64,000 nucleotides of DNA. Origin: Maricaulis sp048269565. Its GTDB lineage: Bacteria > Pseudomonadota > Alphaproteobacteria > Caulobacterales > Maricaulaceae. The first letter of the stretch is position 1; each line of letters starts with the position of its first letter. Below, one piece after another: positions 1 to 8,471 of the stretch. Below the pieces are notes generated by a model. That model worked only from the letters and a program-made list of their open reading frames with translations. It did not search any database and was not told where the DNA came from. Position numbers and translations under genes: made by a program. Where the stretch lies: positions 76,106 through 140,105 of the forward strand of contig NZ_JBLXIK010000007.1 of the NCBI RefSeq assembly GCF_048269565.1, in the 5' to 3' direction.

Positions 1-1
1 C

Positions 2-598
2 ATGGTGTCCGGGCTGGGCCTGCCGCGCTGGACGCTGGGTCTGCTGCGCGGACGCCGCCAGGGCAAGTTCACCGGCGAATTCGCCAATTCGATCGACATC
101 ATCGTGCGCGGCGTCAAATCCGGCCTGCCGCTGAACGAGTGCCTCAACATCATCGCCCGCGAATCGCCCGAGCCGATCGCGTCGGAGTTCCAGCTGCTGA
201 CCGAGGGCCTGCGCGTCGGCCAATCGCTTGAGGACGCGCTCGAGAAGATGTGCGAGCGCATGCCGCTGCCCGAGTTGAACTTCTTCCGCACCGTCCTGAT
301 CATCCAGCAGAAGACCGGCGGCAATCTCGCCGAGACCCTGGGCAATCTGTCCGGCGTGTTGCGGGCGCGCCGCATGATGCGCGAGAAGATCGATGCCCTC
401 TCCGGCGAAGCCAAGGCCTCGGCCTTTATCATCGGCTCACTGCCACCGGGCGTGCTGGCCATCGTCTATGCCACGACGCCGGACTATATGAGCCAGATGT
501 TCGTGCACCCGACCGGGCAGCTGATGCTGCTGGGCGGTGCCACCTGGATGGCGATCGGGATTTTCGTCATGCGCGGCATGATCAATTTCAAGATGTGA
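2..598 (+). CDS. tadB: Tad pilus inner-membrane platform protein TadB (5'-partial)
   Basis: C-terminal 198 residues of a TadB/GspF-type protein that forms the inner-membrane platform of the Tad (Flp) pilus secretion machine. The conserved T2SSF segment is visible (IDIIVRGVKSGLPLNECL near residue 32, then QQKTGGNLAETL near residue 103), followed by two hydrophobic segments ending in MINFKM. Full TadB proteins are near 320 residues, so the gene continues upstream of the window and the first in-window ATG is unlikely to be the true start. It lies 4 bp before tadC, consistent with one operon. Confidence 0.9.
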   Translation: MVSGLGLPRWTLGLLRGRRQGKFTGEFANSIDIIVRGVKSGLPLNECLNIIARESPEPIASEFQLLTEGLRVGQSLEDALEKMCERMPLPELNFFRTVLIIQQKTGGNLAETLGNLSGVLRARRMMREKIDALSGEAKASAFIIGSLPPGVLAIVYATTPDYMSQMFVHPTGQLMLLGGATWMAIGIFVMRGMINFKM

Positions 599-602
599 GG
601 CG

Positions 603-1607
603 ATGGACATGTTCGGCATCAGCTTCAACGACATCCGCGATTTTCTGACCGACCCCGAAATGCTTGTCATGGCGGTCTCGGCGATCCTCGTCTTCGCCAC
701 CATCGTCACCCTGGCCGGGCCGATGATGGGCGGCGACAATCTCGACAAGCGCGTCAAGTCGGTGCGCAATCGCCGCGAGGAGCTTCGCCGCCGCAATCGC
801 GAACAGCTTGAAGTCAATGCGCGGGGCAAGGGCGGCAATTCGATCCGCAGCGTTGAGGCCAGGGGCATCATGCGCAAGGTCGTCGACTCGCTCAATCTGC
901 AGAAGGCCTTCGAGGATCCGGCGCTGCAGATGAAGCTGCAACAGGCGGGTTTTCGCGGCAACCGGCCGGCGGTCACCTTTTATTTCTTCCGCCTGACCAT
1001 GCCCTTCATCCTGCTGGCCGGGGCGCTTTTCTATGTCTTCATGATCAATGATTTCGGCCTGCCGACGATCACCCGGGTCTGTTTCTCGCTCGGCTTTGGC
1101 CTGCTCGGCTATTACGCGCCGAATGTCTATCTCTCCAATGCTGCCGCCAATCGCCAGCAATCGATCATGGGCTCCTTTCCCGACGGGCTGGACCTATTGC
1201 TGATCTGCGTCGAGGCGGGGATGTCGATCGAGGCGGCCTTCCACAAGGTCGCATCCGAAATCGGCAGCCAGTCGCTTGAACTGGCGGAGGAATTGTCGCT
1301 GACCACGGCGGAGCTGGCCTACCTGCCGGACCGCCGTATCGCCTATGAGAATCTCGCCAAGCGCACCAATCACCCCGGCGTCAAGGCGGTGTGTACCTCC
1401 TTGATCCAGGCCGAGCGTTACGGCACGCCGCTGGGGCAGGCCCTGCGGGTGATGGCGAAGGAAAATCGCGACATGCGGCTGGCCAATGCCGAGAAAAAAG
1501 CGGCCGCCCTGCCTGCCAAATTGACAGTGCCGATGATTGTGTTCTTCCTGCCCGTGCTGTTCGTGGTTATCCTCGGACCCGCCATCATTCGCTTCAATAG
1601 CATGTGA
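603..1607 (+). CDS. tadC: Tad pilus inner-membrane platform protein TadC
   Basis: 334-residue TadC homologue, the second GspF-like platform protein of the Tad pilus system. It has an N-terminal membrane segment, a basic cytoplasmic stretch, a pair of central membrane segments (about residues 120-175) and a T2SSF domain with the typical FPDGLDLLLICVEAGMS signature near residue 197 and QAERYGTPLGQAL near residue 272. It ends in a C-terminal hydrophobic helix. It follows tadB by 4 bp, so translational coupling is likely. Length and order match Tad clusters of other alphaproteobacteria. Confidence 0.93.
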   Translation: MDMFGISFNDIRDFLTDPEMLVMAVSAILVFATIVTLAGPMMGGDNLDKRVKSVRNRREELRRRNREQLEVNARGKGGNSIRSVEARGIMRKVVDSLNLQKAFEDPALQMKLQQAGFRGNRPAVTFYFFRLTMPFILLAGALFYVFMINDFGLPTITRVCFSLGFGLLGYYAPNVYLSNAAANRQQSIMGSFPDGLDLLLICVEAGMSIEAAFHKVASEIGSQSLELAEELSLTTAELAYLPDRRIAYENLAKRTNHPGVKAVCTSLIQAERYGTPLGQALRVMAKENRDMRLANAEKKAAALPAKLTVPMIVFFLPVLFVVILGPAIIRFNSM

Positions 1608-1623
1608 CGGAAACGGTTTGGCG

Positions 1624-1639
1624 CGCTATTTGAATAGCG
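1624..1639. repeat. Short perfect inverted repeat between tadC and the next gene
   Basis: CGCTATT-TG-AATAGCG: two perfect 7-bp arms around a 2-nt centre, in the 38-bp gap between tadC and the following gene. It has no T tract, so it is not a clear intrinsic terminator. An operator or processing hairpin is possible; function is inferred only. Confidence 0.35.
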
Positions 1640-1645
1640 AGGCCC

Positions 1646-2164
1646 ATGTTGGACAGGTGGACACAACCGATGTTTTCGGGGCGCAAATCGGCGGACAAGC
1701 TCCGTGAACAGATCGAGGCAGCGGATCAGGCCGTGGCTGCAGCCATGGCCGCGATCGCTGACGATGATGTTGCGCGTGCCCGCAAGGAATTGTCTGCGGC
1801 CCCCAAGACGCATTTCGCTGACATGGGCTGGAAGGTTGATCTCGCCACGGCGATGATCGAGCTCAAATCGGGACGTCACAGACAGGGAATCCAGAAGCTG
1901 ATCAATGTCTGTTCGCGGCTCGATGACACGTCGATGGGCCGCGACGACAAGAATTACCTGCGCCTCTACGCGCTCTATCGCGCCAGCGAAGCCTCCAAGG
2001 GCGGTAAGGCTCCGACGGAGATGCGGGTCCTGGTCGAGGATTTCCGCTTCGACCACACCATGGTGACGCCTTTGCTGCGCAAGGACTTCCCGCTCAAGAA
2101 AATGGACGACGCCGACATCGCGCCGCCACCACCGCCGCCGCCGGTGCCGGTGACGGAACACTGA
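1646..2164 (+). CDS. Hypothetical protein with proline-rich tail, Tad-cluster neighbour
   Basis: 172-residue soluble protein without a recognised domain. The first 150 residues look helical and TPR-like in composition (repeated Ala/Lys/Leu), and the C-terminus carries an eight-proline run followed by PVPVTEH. No signal peptide or membrane segment is visible. An alternative start is the ATG at 1670, which has an AGGTGG sequence about 10 nt upstream; the ATG at 1646 has a weaker site. Position after tadC and facing the tadD-like gene suggests a link to pilus assembly, which is inference. Confidence 0.7.
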   Translation: MLDRWTQPMFSGRKSADKLREQIEAADQAVAAAMAAIADDDVARARKELSAAPKTHFADMGWKVDLATAMIELKSGRHRQGIQKLINVCSRLDDTSMGRDDKNYLRLYALYRASEASKGGKAPTEMRVLVEDFRFDHTMVTPLLRKDFPLKKMDDADIAPPPPPPPVPVTEH

Positions 2165-2198
2165 TTCAATTAGCTACACGCGGCCGGGCTGCCGCGCC

Positions 2199-2993
2199 TC
2201 AGTCGCCGCGCAGGGAATCATAGCTGCGGCGCGAGGTCAGCATGGCGCGGACATAGGCCATATTCGCCTGCGCCATCGCCGGCGTGACATCATAGCGTGC
2301 CACTTCTTCAGCTTCATTGAATCGGCCCTGCAGCGCGATGACCAGCGCCAGATTCTGGCGCACGGCCGCTTCGGCTCCGGGCCGGATCATGGCTTCGCGC
2401 AGCATGCGTTCGGCGGTCTCCGCCTCTCCGGACAGGGCGTAGGACAGTGCCAGATTGGACATCACGGATGGTTCACTCGGGGACAGGGCGAGGGCCTGGC
2501 GGAAATATTCGCGCGCCCGCTCCGATTGCCCACCCTGTTCATGGGCAATGCCGAGGGTGTTGAGGATGCGCCAGTTGGTCGGGTCGGCCTGGGCGGCGCG
2601 CTGCAGCGATTCCGTTGCGCGCGTGCCGCGCCCCGTCGAGGTCAGGGCGGTGCCATAGGCGAGCAGCAATTGCGGACTGTCCGGGTGCAGGGCGAGGGCT
2701 TGTTGCGCGATCTCAATCGCGCGCTGCGGATTGCCGAGCTGGCGCAGGGCATTGGACAATTCATAGGCCGCTTCCAAGTCAGACGGGTTGAGCTCGTGCG
2801 CTTCGGCCCAGAAGGTCGCCTGGGTCAGCATGTCCTGGCTGCGGATGGCCGTGCGTTCCTGTGAGGTTGCCGGTACGATGCTGCGTGAGTCCAGCTCGAC
2901 GGCGAGGGCCTGTTCATCGGCGGTGCGCGCGGTGGTGGCGCAGCCGGTCACGGCCAGGGCGGCGAGGGGGAGGAGCAGGCTTGAAATGCGCAT
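2199..2993 (-). CDS. tadD: TadD-like TPR lipoprotein
   Basis: 264-residue lipoprotein with tetratricopeptide repeats, resembling TadD, the outer-membrane pilotin/assembly factor of Tad pili. The chosen start (2993) gives a signal peptide with a lipobox ending VTGC at about residue 18. A start at 3044 would add 17 residues before the signal and is less likely. TPR units are visible from about residue 70 onward (for example NPQRAIEIAQQALALHPDSP and SERAREYFRQALALSPSEPS). It is convergent with the tadC operon. A general TPR lipoprotein is the alternative, but context favours TadD. Confidence 0.8.
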   Translation of the reverse strand: MRISSLLLPLAALAVTGCATTARTADEQALAVELDSRSIVPATSQERTAIRSQDMLTQATFWAEAHELNPSDLEAAYELSNALRQLGNPQRAIEIAQQALALHPDSPQLLLAYGTALTSTGRGTRATESLQRAAQADPTNWRILNTLGIAHEQGGQSERAREYFRQALALSPSEPSVMSNLALSYALSGEAETAERMLREAMIRPGAEAAVRQNLALVIALQGRFNEAEEVARYDVTPAMAQANMAYVRAMLTSRRSYDSLRGD

Positions 2994-3112
2994 GATCGGA
3001 CCATTCACTGTGAGGCTCACTTGAATCTGCGCCTGCCCGGTCAAGAATGCGTTAATACAAAAGGGCTGCGCCGGTCCGGGCGCGCCGTGATCCCACAGGG
3101 AAGGTTTATCGC

Positions 3113-4471
3113 ATGAACGCCTTATTCTCGTCGTCCGCCACCGCCCGGACCGTCCGCCTGGTCACCCAGTCCCGGTGCGACGAGGTGATCGCCCAGCTGC
3201 CGGCCGCCGAACGCCCGCTTGCGGCCGGGTTTGCCGCCAAGCCGGGCCAGATCGTGCTGCTGCCTTCGGACAGTATCTGCGGGGCCCTGTTCGGGGTCGG
3301 CTCCGGGGAGGACGCCTTCGCGCTCGGCGCCGCGGCCTTTGGCCTGCCGGCCGGGGACTGGCAGATCGAGGACATGCCCGACAGCCTTGATCCCGACCAG
3401 GTCTCGCTGGCCTGGGCGCTGGGCAGTTATCGCTTCACCCTGTTCAAGGCGGCCGAACGCGAGCCGGCCCGCCTGGTGCCGCCGGCCGGTGCCGACGCCA
3501 CCGAAATCAATGCGATTGCCTCGGCGGTGATGCTGGCGCGCGACCTGATCAATTCGCCGGCCGACATCATGGGGCCGGAGGGGCTGGAGGCGGCTTTCCG
3601 CAAGCTGGCCAAGGTCCATGGCGCCAAGGTGAGTGTTACCAAGGGCGATGCGTTGCTGAAGCAGAACTATCCGATGATCCACGCCGTCGGCCGTGCGGCC
3701 GGTGAGGCGCCGCGCCTGCTGGAGCTGGAATGGGGCGATGCGGCGCACCCACGCCTGTCGCTGGTCGGCAAGGGCGTGTGTTTCGACAGCGGCGGTCTCG
3801 ATCTCAAGCCTGCAGCCGGCATGCGCTTCATGAAGAAGGATATGGGCGGGGCTGCCAATGCGATGGCGCTGGCGCAGCTGGTGATGGCGGCGAAATTGCC
3901 GGTACGGCTGCACCTGCTCGTCCCGGCGGTGGAGAATGCGGTGGGCGCCGATGCCTTCCGGCCCGGCGATATCCTGGTCTCGCGCAAGGGGATCAGTGTC
4001 GAGGTCGACAATACCGACGCCGAGGGACGCCTGGTGCTCGCCGATGCCCTGGCGCGGGCCGTCGAGGACAAGCCCGCACTCCTGCTCGATTTCGCGACCT
4101 TGACCGGGGCGGCCCGTGTCGCCCTGGGGCCGGAAGTCATGCCCTTCTACACCGGCGATGATGCGATGGCGGCCGAGATCTTTACGGCCGGCAATGCGGT
4201 CGGTGACCCGGTCTGGCGCATGCCGCTCTGGGATGGTTATGAGCGCGAGATCGAGGGCGATATCTCCGACATCGTCAACAGTGCCGCCATGCCGCTGGCC
4301 GGATCGATCACGGCGGCTCTGTTCCTGCGCCGTTTCGTCGGCACCACGCCCTGGGTGCATTTCGACATTTTCGGCTGGAATCTGAAGGATCGTCCCGGCC
4401 GGCCCAAGGGCGGCGAGATGCAGGGCGCACGCGCCGTTTACCAAATGCTCAAACAGCGCTTCCTAGACTGA
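3113..4471 (+). CDS. Leucyl aminopeptidase family protein (M17)
   Basis: 452-residue cytosolic metallo-aminopeptidase of family M17, which removes N-terminal residues from peptides using two metal ions. The catalytic domain shows VGKGVCFDSGGLDLKPAAG (about residue 218), the lysine-containing MRFMKKDMGG and the metal-binding NTDAEGRLVLADAL (about residue 300). The N-terminal roughly 150 residues form the usual less conserved domain. It is divergent from the TPR lipoprotein gene, with a 119-bp shared upstream region. The MarR-like gene begins 34 bp downstream, so the three genes 3113-5698 may form one operon. Confidence 0.93.
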   Translation: MNALFSSSATARTVRLVTQSRCDEVIAQLPAAERPLAAGFAAKPGQIVLLPSDSICGALFGVGSGEDAFALGAAAFGLPAGDWQIEDMPDSLDPDQVSLAWALGSYRFTLFKAAEREPARLVPPAGADATEINAIASAVMLARDLINSPADIMGPEGLEAAFRKLAKVHGAKVSVTKGDALLKQNYPMIHAVGRAAGEAPRLLELEWGDAAHPRLSLVGKGVCFDSGGLDLKPAAGMRFMKKDMGGAANAMALAQLVMAAKLPVRLHLLVPAVENAVGADAFRPGDILVSRKGISVEVDNTDAEGRLVLADALARAVEDKPALLLDFATLTGAARVALGPEVMPFYTGDDAMAAEIFTAGNAVGDPVWRMPLWDGYEREIEGDISDIVNSAAMPLAGSITAALFLRRFVGTTPWVHFDIFGWNLKDRPGRPKGGEMQGARAVYQMLKQRFLD

Positions 4472-4505
4472 CAGCCGAACAGACTTTCGGTGTCGGGGTT
4501 GCAGC

Positions 4506-4907
4506 ATGGCGTCACAGGCGATGACTTCGCTTGAAATGATGAGACGGGTGTCGGCCGACGCCGTGCGCGGCGCTGCGGCCGACTTGACGGCACGGCAATT
4601 CGCCTTGCTGCTGGCCGTATTCATGCGCCCCGGACCGCATGCCGTGCGCGAACTGGCGCGGGCGCTGGACCTGCCCAAACCGGCGGTGACGCGCGGGCTG
4701 GATGTGCTTGAACGTCTCGGCTTCATCCGGCGCAAGCGCGATCTGGCTGACCGGCGCGATGTCTCGATTCACCGCACTGTCAAAGGCGCCGTCTTTCTGT
4801 ACGATTATGGCGAAACCGTCGCCCACCGCGCCGAGGAGACCTCTACGTGTCCACCCTGGATCCCCGCCTCACGCCCGCCCGCCCCGATCTCGCTGCAGCC
4901 CATCTGA
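4506..4907 (+). CDS. MarR-type winged-helix transcriptional regulator
   Basis: 133-residue protein with a winged-helix DNA-binding domain: FALLLAVFMRPGPHAVRELA, then the recognition helix region DLPKPAVTRGLDVLERLGFI and a wing RRKRDLADRRDVSI. It lacks the long C-terminal dimerisation helix of full MarR proteins. Its last 20 codons overlap the start of the NlpC/P60 gene (4847-4907) in another frame, and the tail sequence (proline-rich) looks unconserved. It probably regulates the local peptidase cluster or itself; this is inference. Confidence 0.75.
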   Translation: MASQAMTSLEMMRRVSADAVRGAAADLTARQFALLLAVFMRPGPHAVRELARALDLPKPAVTRGLDVLERLGFIRRKRDLADRRDVSIHRTVKGAVFLYDYGETVAHRAEETSTCPPWIPASRPPAPISLQPI

Positions 4908-5698
4908 AAGGGCAGGTCGAGGCGGAGCGCTTTGTCGAACCGGTTGACCGCCAGGCGATTGCCGCCTCGGTTGCGATCCGCCGCACCCCGGACCCGCAGG
5001 GCGCCGTGGATGACCAGTTGCTGGCCGGCGATGTCTTTGCGCTGCTCGAGGAGAAGGATGGCTGGGGCTGGGGCTATTCCCGCGCTGACGGCTTTGTCGG
5101 CTGGGTCGAGCTGCTCGCCCTGAGCGAGGCGGTCGAGGCGGTCGATCATCGCGTCACCGCGCTGCGCACCTATGCTTTCAGCGAGGCCGATCTCAAATCC
5201 GAGCCCAATCTCCTGCTCAGCCTGAACTGCACATTCCGCGCCGGCCGTCGCGAGGGCCGCTTTGTCGAGGCGGTCGGGCTGGGTTGGGTGTTCACCGGTC
5301 ATTGTGGTCCGCTCGATGAGCGGGCGGATGATTTCGTGGCGGTGGCCGAGTCCTTTCTTGGCGCGCCCTATCTGTGGGGCGGCAAGGAGAGCCTCGGGCT
5401 GGATTGCTCGGGCCTGGTGCAGATGGCATTGCTGGCAACGGGCCAGGCTGTGCCGCGCGACAGCGATCAGCAGGAGGCCCGTCTCGGTGCGATCTGGACC
5501 GATGTCACGGCCGATCCGGAGCGCCGGCGCGGCGATGTCGTGTTCTGGCCGGGCCATGTCGGGATCATGACCGATAGCGAGCATCTGCTGCATGCCAACG
5601 GGCACTGGATGGAGGTGACGCTGGAGCCCTTCGAGCGCGCCGAAGCGCGCATCCGCGAGGGACATGCGCCGGTGCGGCATATCTTCCGGCCCGCTTGA
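4847..5698 (+). CDS. NlpC/P60 family cysteine peptidase
   Basis: 283-residue NlpC/P60 protein, a family that cleaves peptidoglycan stem peptides. An SH3-like region (about residues 60-100, with WGWGYSRADGFVGWVE) precedes the catalytic domain. The nucleophile lies in LDCSGLVQMALLATG (about residue 185), and the histidine in WPGHVGIM (about residue 235), with a later HANGHWMEV. The GTG start at 4847 lies inside the MarR-like gene, implying coupling. No signal peptide is visible. A strong hairpin terminator follows within 25 bp. Confidence 0.9.
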   Translation: MSTLDPRLTPARPDLAAAHLKGQVEAERFVEPVDRQAIAASVAIRRTPDPQGAVDDQLLAGDVFALLEEKDGWGWGYSRADGFVGWVELLALSEAVEAVDHRVTALRTYAFSEADLKSEPNLLLSLNCTFRAGRREGRFVEAVGLGWVFTGHCGPLDERADDFVAVAESFLGAPYLWGGKESLGLDCSGLVQMALLATGQAVPRDSDQQEARLGAIWTDVTADPERRRGDVVFWPGHVGIMTDSEHLLHANGHWMEVTLEPFERAEARIREGHAPVRHIFRPA

Positions 5699-5719
5699 GG
5701 CCGGCTCCCTGGCAGGCAG

Positions 5720-5756
5720 AAAAAAGCCTCCGGAACGTGGGTTCCGGAGGCCTTTT
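5720..5756. terminator. Bidirectional rho-independent terminator
   Basis: Perfect 11-bp stem (GCCTCCGGAAC at 5726-5736 with GTTCCGGAGGC at 5741-5751) and a GTGG loop. An A run lies on the left and CTTTTCT on the right, so it can terminate both the NlpC operon and the convergent cytochrome c gene. Confidence 0.9.
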
Positions 5757-5776
5757 CTGATTGGAGGCGGGTGGGG

Positions 5777-6514
5777 CTAGTGGCCCGTATCTTCCGCAGG
5801 CTGGTCTTCGGGAGCCGCCATGTCGCCGTCCGGCATGTCGACCGGCTCGACGGCATCGACCATGTCCGTGACGGCAGCGTCTGCTTGCGTTGCAGCGTCA
5901 TCCATCGCGGTTTCGATCGCTTCGGCATCCATCGCCTCGCCAGGGGCAGGCAAAGGATCCGGCAGCGCCATCGGCGAGTCGGACAGGCTGCGCAGATAGG
6001 CGATGAGATCCATGCGCTGTTCTTCATTGCGCAGACCGGCAAAGGTCATGTTGGTGCCGGGCGCGTAGCCGGCCGGACGCTCAAGGAAGGCATCGAGCTC
6101 TTCATAGCCCCAGCTGCCACCCAGTTCGTTCAGGGCGCCGGAATAGCTGAAGCCCGCGGCCGAGGCGACTGCGCGTCCGACAACGCCCCACAGGTGCGGG
6201 CCGGTGCCATCGGCGCCGCCATTTTCGAATGTGTGACAGGCCTGGCAACGGCGGGCGATGCGCTCGCCGGCACCGGCGTCAGCGGCGGCCAGAAGCAGAC
6301 CGTAATCGGTCGGGCCTTCGACGACAGCTTCCCCGGCGGATGCGGGACCGCCTTCGAGCGCGGCCCAGTCCACCGGATAGATGGTGTTCTCGACAGTCAG
6401 CTCTTCGGGCGCATGCGATTTTACCAGCATGTGGCCGAGTTCAGTGATGACCAGGATGATCAGAATGCCGCCGATAACGACGCCAGCAATCTTGTTGAAG
6501 AAGAGATCGCCCAT
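5777..6514 (-). CDS. Membrane-anchored cytochrome c (CycM/c552 type)
   Basis: 245-residue class I cytochrome c held in the inner membrane by an N-terminal helix (VVIGGILIILVITELGHML, about residues 12-30). The haem site is RRCQACH near residue 90, and the distal methionine is probably in GTNMTFAGL near residue 152. The family carries electrons between the bc1 complex and terminal oxidases. The C-terminal 70 residues are an acidic, alanine/proline-rich tail that is unusually long. The gene stands alone and shares a terminator with the convergent NlpC/P60 gene. Confidence 0.9.
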   Translation of the reverse strand: MGDLFFNKIAGVVIGGILIILVITELGHMLVKSHAPEELTVENTIYPVDWAALEGGPASAGEAVVEGPTDYGLLLAAADAGAGERIARRCQACHTFENGGADGTGPHLWGVVGRAVASAAGFSYSGALNELGGSWGYEELDAFLERPAGYAPGTNMTFAGLRNEEQRMDLIAYLRSLSDSPMALPDPLPAPGEAMDAEAIETAMDDAATQADAAVTDMVDAVEPVDMPDGDMAAPEDQPAEDTGH

Positions 6515-6861
6515 CGACGCCCCCGTTACGATTTAGCCGAAAGTTGGAGCCGTGTTTGGCATGCGCCGCGCTTGCAGGCAACAGCCTAGAGCGTTCTTGT
6601 GCATGCGGTATGGCGACGCAAGGGGCCGCTGCCGCGACGCTGTTGCCGATATCGGGGCGTCCCTTGCGTCCGGCGTCATCACCGCCCACTTCCATAACGC
6701 GCGCAGACCGTCTTTCCCCGCCCGTCGCGCGGCGCGCTGTATTTGCCACGGTAGCGCCACATTTGGTGCCTTGAAAGCGCCCGAATGCGGGCCGAAATCA
6801 CCAGCCTCGATGGCACGCATATCGCGTGTATTACTAATATGTAACCTGAGGTTAATTTCCC
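6515..6861. other. 347-bp divergent intergenic region with a palindrome before the porin gene
   Basis: No convincing gene. Short open frames here are not conserved-looking. Near the right end, TAACCT-G-AGGTTA (6842-6854) is a perfect 6-bp-arm inverted repeat ending 7 bp before the start codon at 6862, where a ribosome site would be expected. The region must carry the promoters of the divergent cytochrome c and barrel genes. Confidence 0.6.
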
Positions 6862-7383
6862 ATGATGCGTTCCATTATCGCTGCTTCCCTCTCGGCGCTC
6901 GCGCTCGGCTCTGTCGCGCACGCCCAGGACACAAGCTACACCCTCGGCGCCGGCTATGAGCGCTTCAGCGGTGACGGCGTTGATCTCGATTCGGTGGTCT
7001 TTCGTGGCCGCTATGACTTCAACCAGTATTTCGGTGTCGAAGGCCAGGCCAATATCGGTATTGGCGACGACAGCGTGACCGTGCTCGGCACGCCTGTTGA
7101 TGTCAGCCTCGACTACGCTGTTGGCGTCTTCGGCGTCGTCCGTGCCTTCAGCAATGAAAACGGCAATGTCTTCCTGCGCGCCGGCTACACCGACTCCCAG
7201 GTCGATGCGAGCGTTCCTGGCTATACCGTCAGCGCCGACTCGGACGCCTGGGCTTACGGCGTGGGTGGCGAGTATCTGTTCGACGGCCGTAATGGCGTCC
7301 GCTTCGACTACACCAAGTTCGACTATGATGGCGGCGATGCCGACGTCTTCGGCGTCAGCTATGTCCGTCGTTTCGGCGGCTAA
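6862..7383 (+). CDS. Small outer-membrane beta-barrel protein
   Basis: 173-residue exported protein. A signal peptide (cleavage after SVAHAQ, about residue 21) is followed by alternating hydrophobic/polar strands and repeated aromatic girdle residues, typical of an 8-stranded OmpA/OmpW-like barrel (porin family, PF13505-type). It ends in SYVRRFGG, close to the usual aromatic C-terminal strand. Repeats of the form GYER, GRYDF, VRAF and RFDYTKFDYDG mark strands. Ligand or role is unknown. A terminator follows 25 bp downstream. Confidence 0.8.
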   Translation: MMRSIIAASLSALALGSVAHAQDTSYTLGAGYERFSGDGVDLDSVVFRGRYDFNQYFGVEGQANIGIGDDSVTVLGTPVDVSLDYAVGVFGVVRAFSNENGNVFLRAGYTDSQVDASVPGYTVSADSDAWAYGVGGEYLFDGRNGVRFDYTKFDYDGGDADVFGVSYVRRFGG

Positions 7384-7407
7384 TCACGCCGGTGAGACCA
7401 CAGGTGA

Positions 7408-7442
7408 GGGCCGTGCGCACCAGCGCGCGGCCCTTTTCTTTT
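7408..7442 (+). terminator. Rho-independent terminator after the barrel gene
   Basis: Eleven-bp stem GGGCCGTGCGC / GCGCGCGGCCC (one G-T pair) with an ACCA loop, followed by TTTTCTTTT. Confidence 0.9.
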
Positions 7443-7469
7443 GCGCCGGTTCCAGTCTGCCGGCGGGTC

Positions 7470-8393
7470 TCAGATTTCGCCGTCGGCCCATAATTCGATC
7501 AGACGCCGGGCGATCGCGACGGAAGGTGGCACTGTCGCCTCGGGATGGTGGCCCTCGAGCATGGCGCGGACCTCTTCGCGCGAAAACCAGCGCGCATCCT
7601 CCAGCTCATTCTCGTCGACCGTGACCGTGGCATGGGTGACCGGTGCGACCAGCCCCATCATCAGCGAGGAGGGGAAGGGCCAGGGCTGGGTCATGACATA
7701 GCGGATGGCGGCAATGTCGGCGATGACGCCGGATTCTTCCTGCAGCTCGCGGGCGCAGGCCTCTTCGATGGTCTCCGCCGGCTCCACAAAGCCGGCCAGC
7801 GCTGACCACATGCCCGGTGGCCAGCTTGCCTGCCGTCCGAGCAGGCAGTTCTCGCTATCAATCGCGAGCATGATCACTACCGGATCGACGCGCGGGAAAT
7901 GCTCGGCCTCGCAGCCGCCGCAGACCCGTTTGGCACCACCAGACACGACCTCGGTCGCCTGGCCGCAATTGGCGCAGAAGCCGTGGCGGTCATGCCAGGC
8001 GAACAACGCCTTGGCGTGGGCGAAGATCGCGGCTTCGCTCTGGCTCAGCGCCATCGCCGCCTGACGGGCATCCATGAAGGCGATCGCGGCCTCGGCAGGC
8101 GGTTCCTGGGCCAGTTCGGTGGCAAATACCGGATCGCCGCGCAATTCACCGAGGTAGAGCTGCATCAGCGCCGGGCCGTAGAGCCGCTCGCACTCGTCAA
8201 GCTTGAGCCAGGCCAGCCCGCTGCCTTCCGCGATCCCCGGCAGGCCGCGAAACAGCACCATCGTCCAGGCATTCTCGCGATCCGCCTGGGCGGCGAGCTC
8301 GGCGGCATCCCGGCGCAGGCGCTCGCCGCGATCGAGCGGTGAGCCGGCGAAGACGAGCGGTGGGCGGTTGATCAGGACGGAACGGTCACTCAT
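7470..8393 (-). CDS. nudC: NAD(+) diphosphatase (NUDIX), NudC
   Basis: 307-residue NudC-type hydrolase that splits NAD(H) and can decap NAD-RNA. The zinc ribbon is CANCGQATEVV...KRVCGGC (about residues 139-160). The NUDIX box is GFVEPAETIEEACARELQEE (about residue 215), with SGV completing it. The SQPWPFPxS-like motif that marks the NADH subfamily is present as TQPWPFPSSLM (about residue 245). The N-terminal domain is typical. It is convergent with the barrel gene and followed upstream by the beta-CASP gene, same strand, 78 bp away. Confidence 0.93.
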   Translation of the reverse strand: MSDRSVLINRPPLVFAGSPLDRGERLRRDAAELAAQADRENAWTMVLFRGLPGIAEGSGLAWLKLDECERLYGPALMQLYLGELRGDPVFATELAQEPPAEAAIAFMDARQAAMALSQSEAAIFAHAKALFAWHDRHGFCANCGQATEVVSGGAKRVCGGCEAEHFPRVDPVVIMLAIDSENCLLGRQASWPPGMWSALAGFVEPAETIEEACARELQEESGVIADIAAIRYVMTQPWPFPSSLMMGLVAPVTHATVTVDENELEDARWFSREEVRAMLEGHHPEATVPPSVAIARRLIELWADGEI

Positions 8394-8471
8394 GGCAATA
8401 TCCGGTTGGGGCAGCGACGTGCCGCGCAGGCTTACAGCGGTTGAACCGGCGCTTCAACGGGGCGCCGGGAG

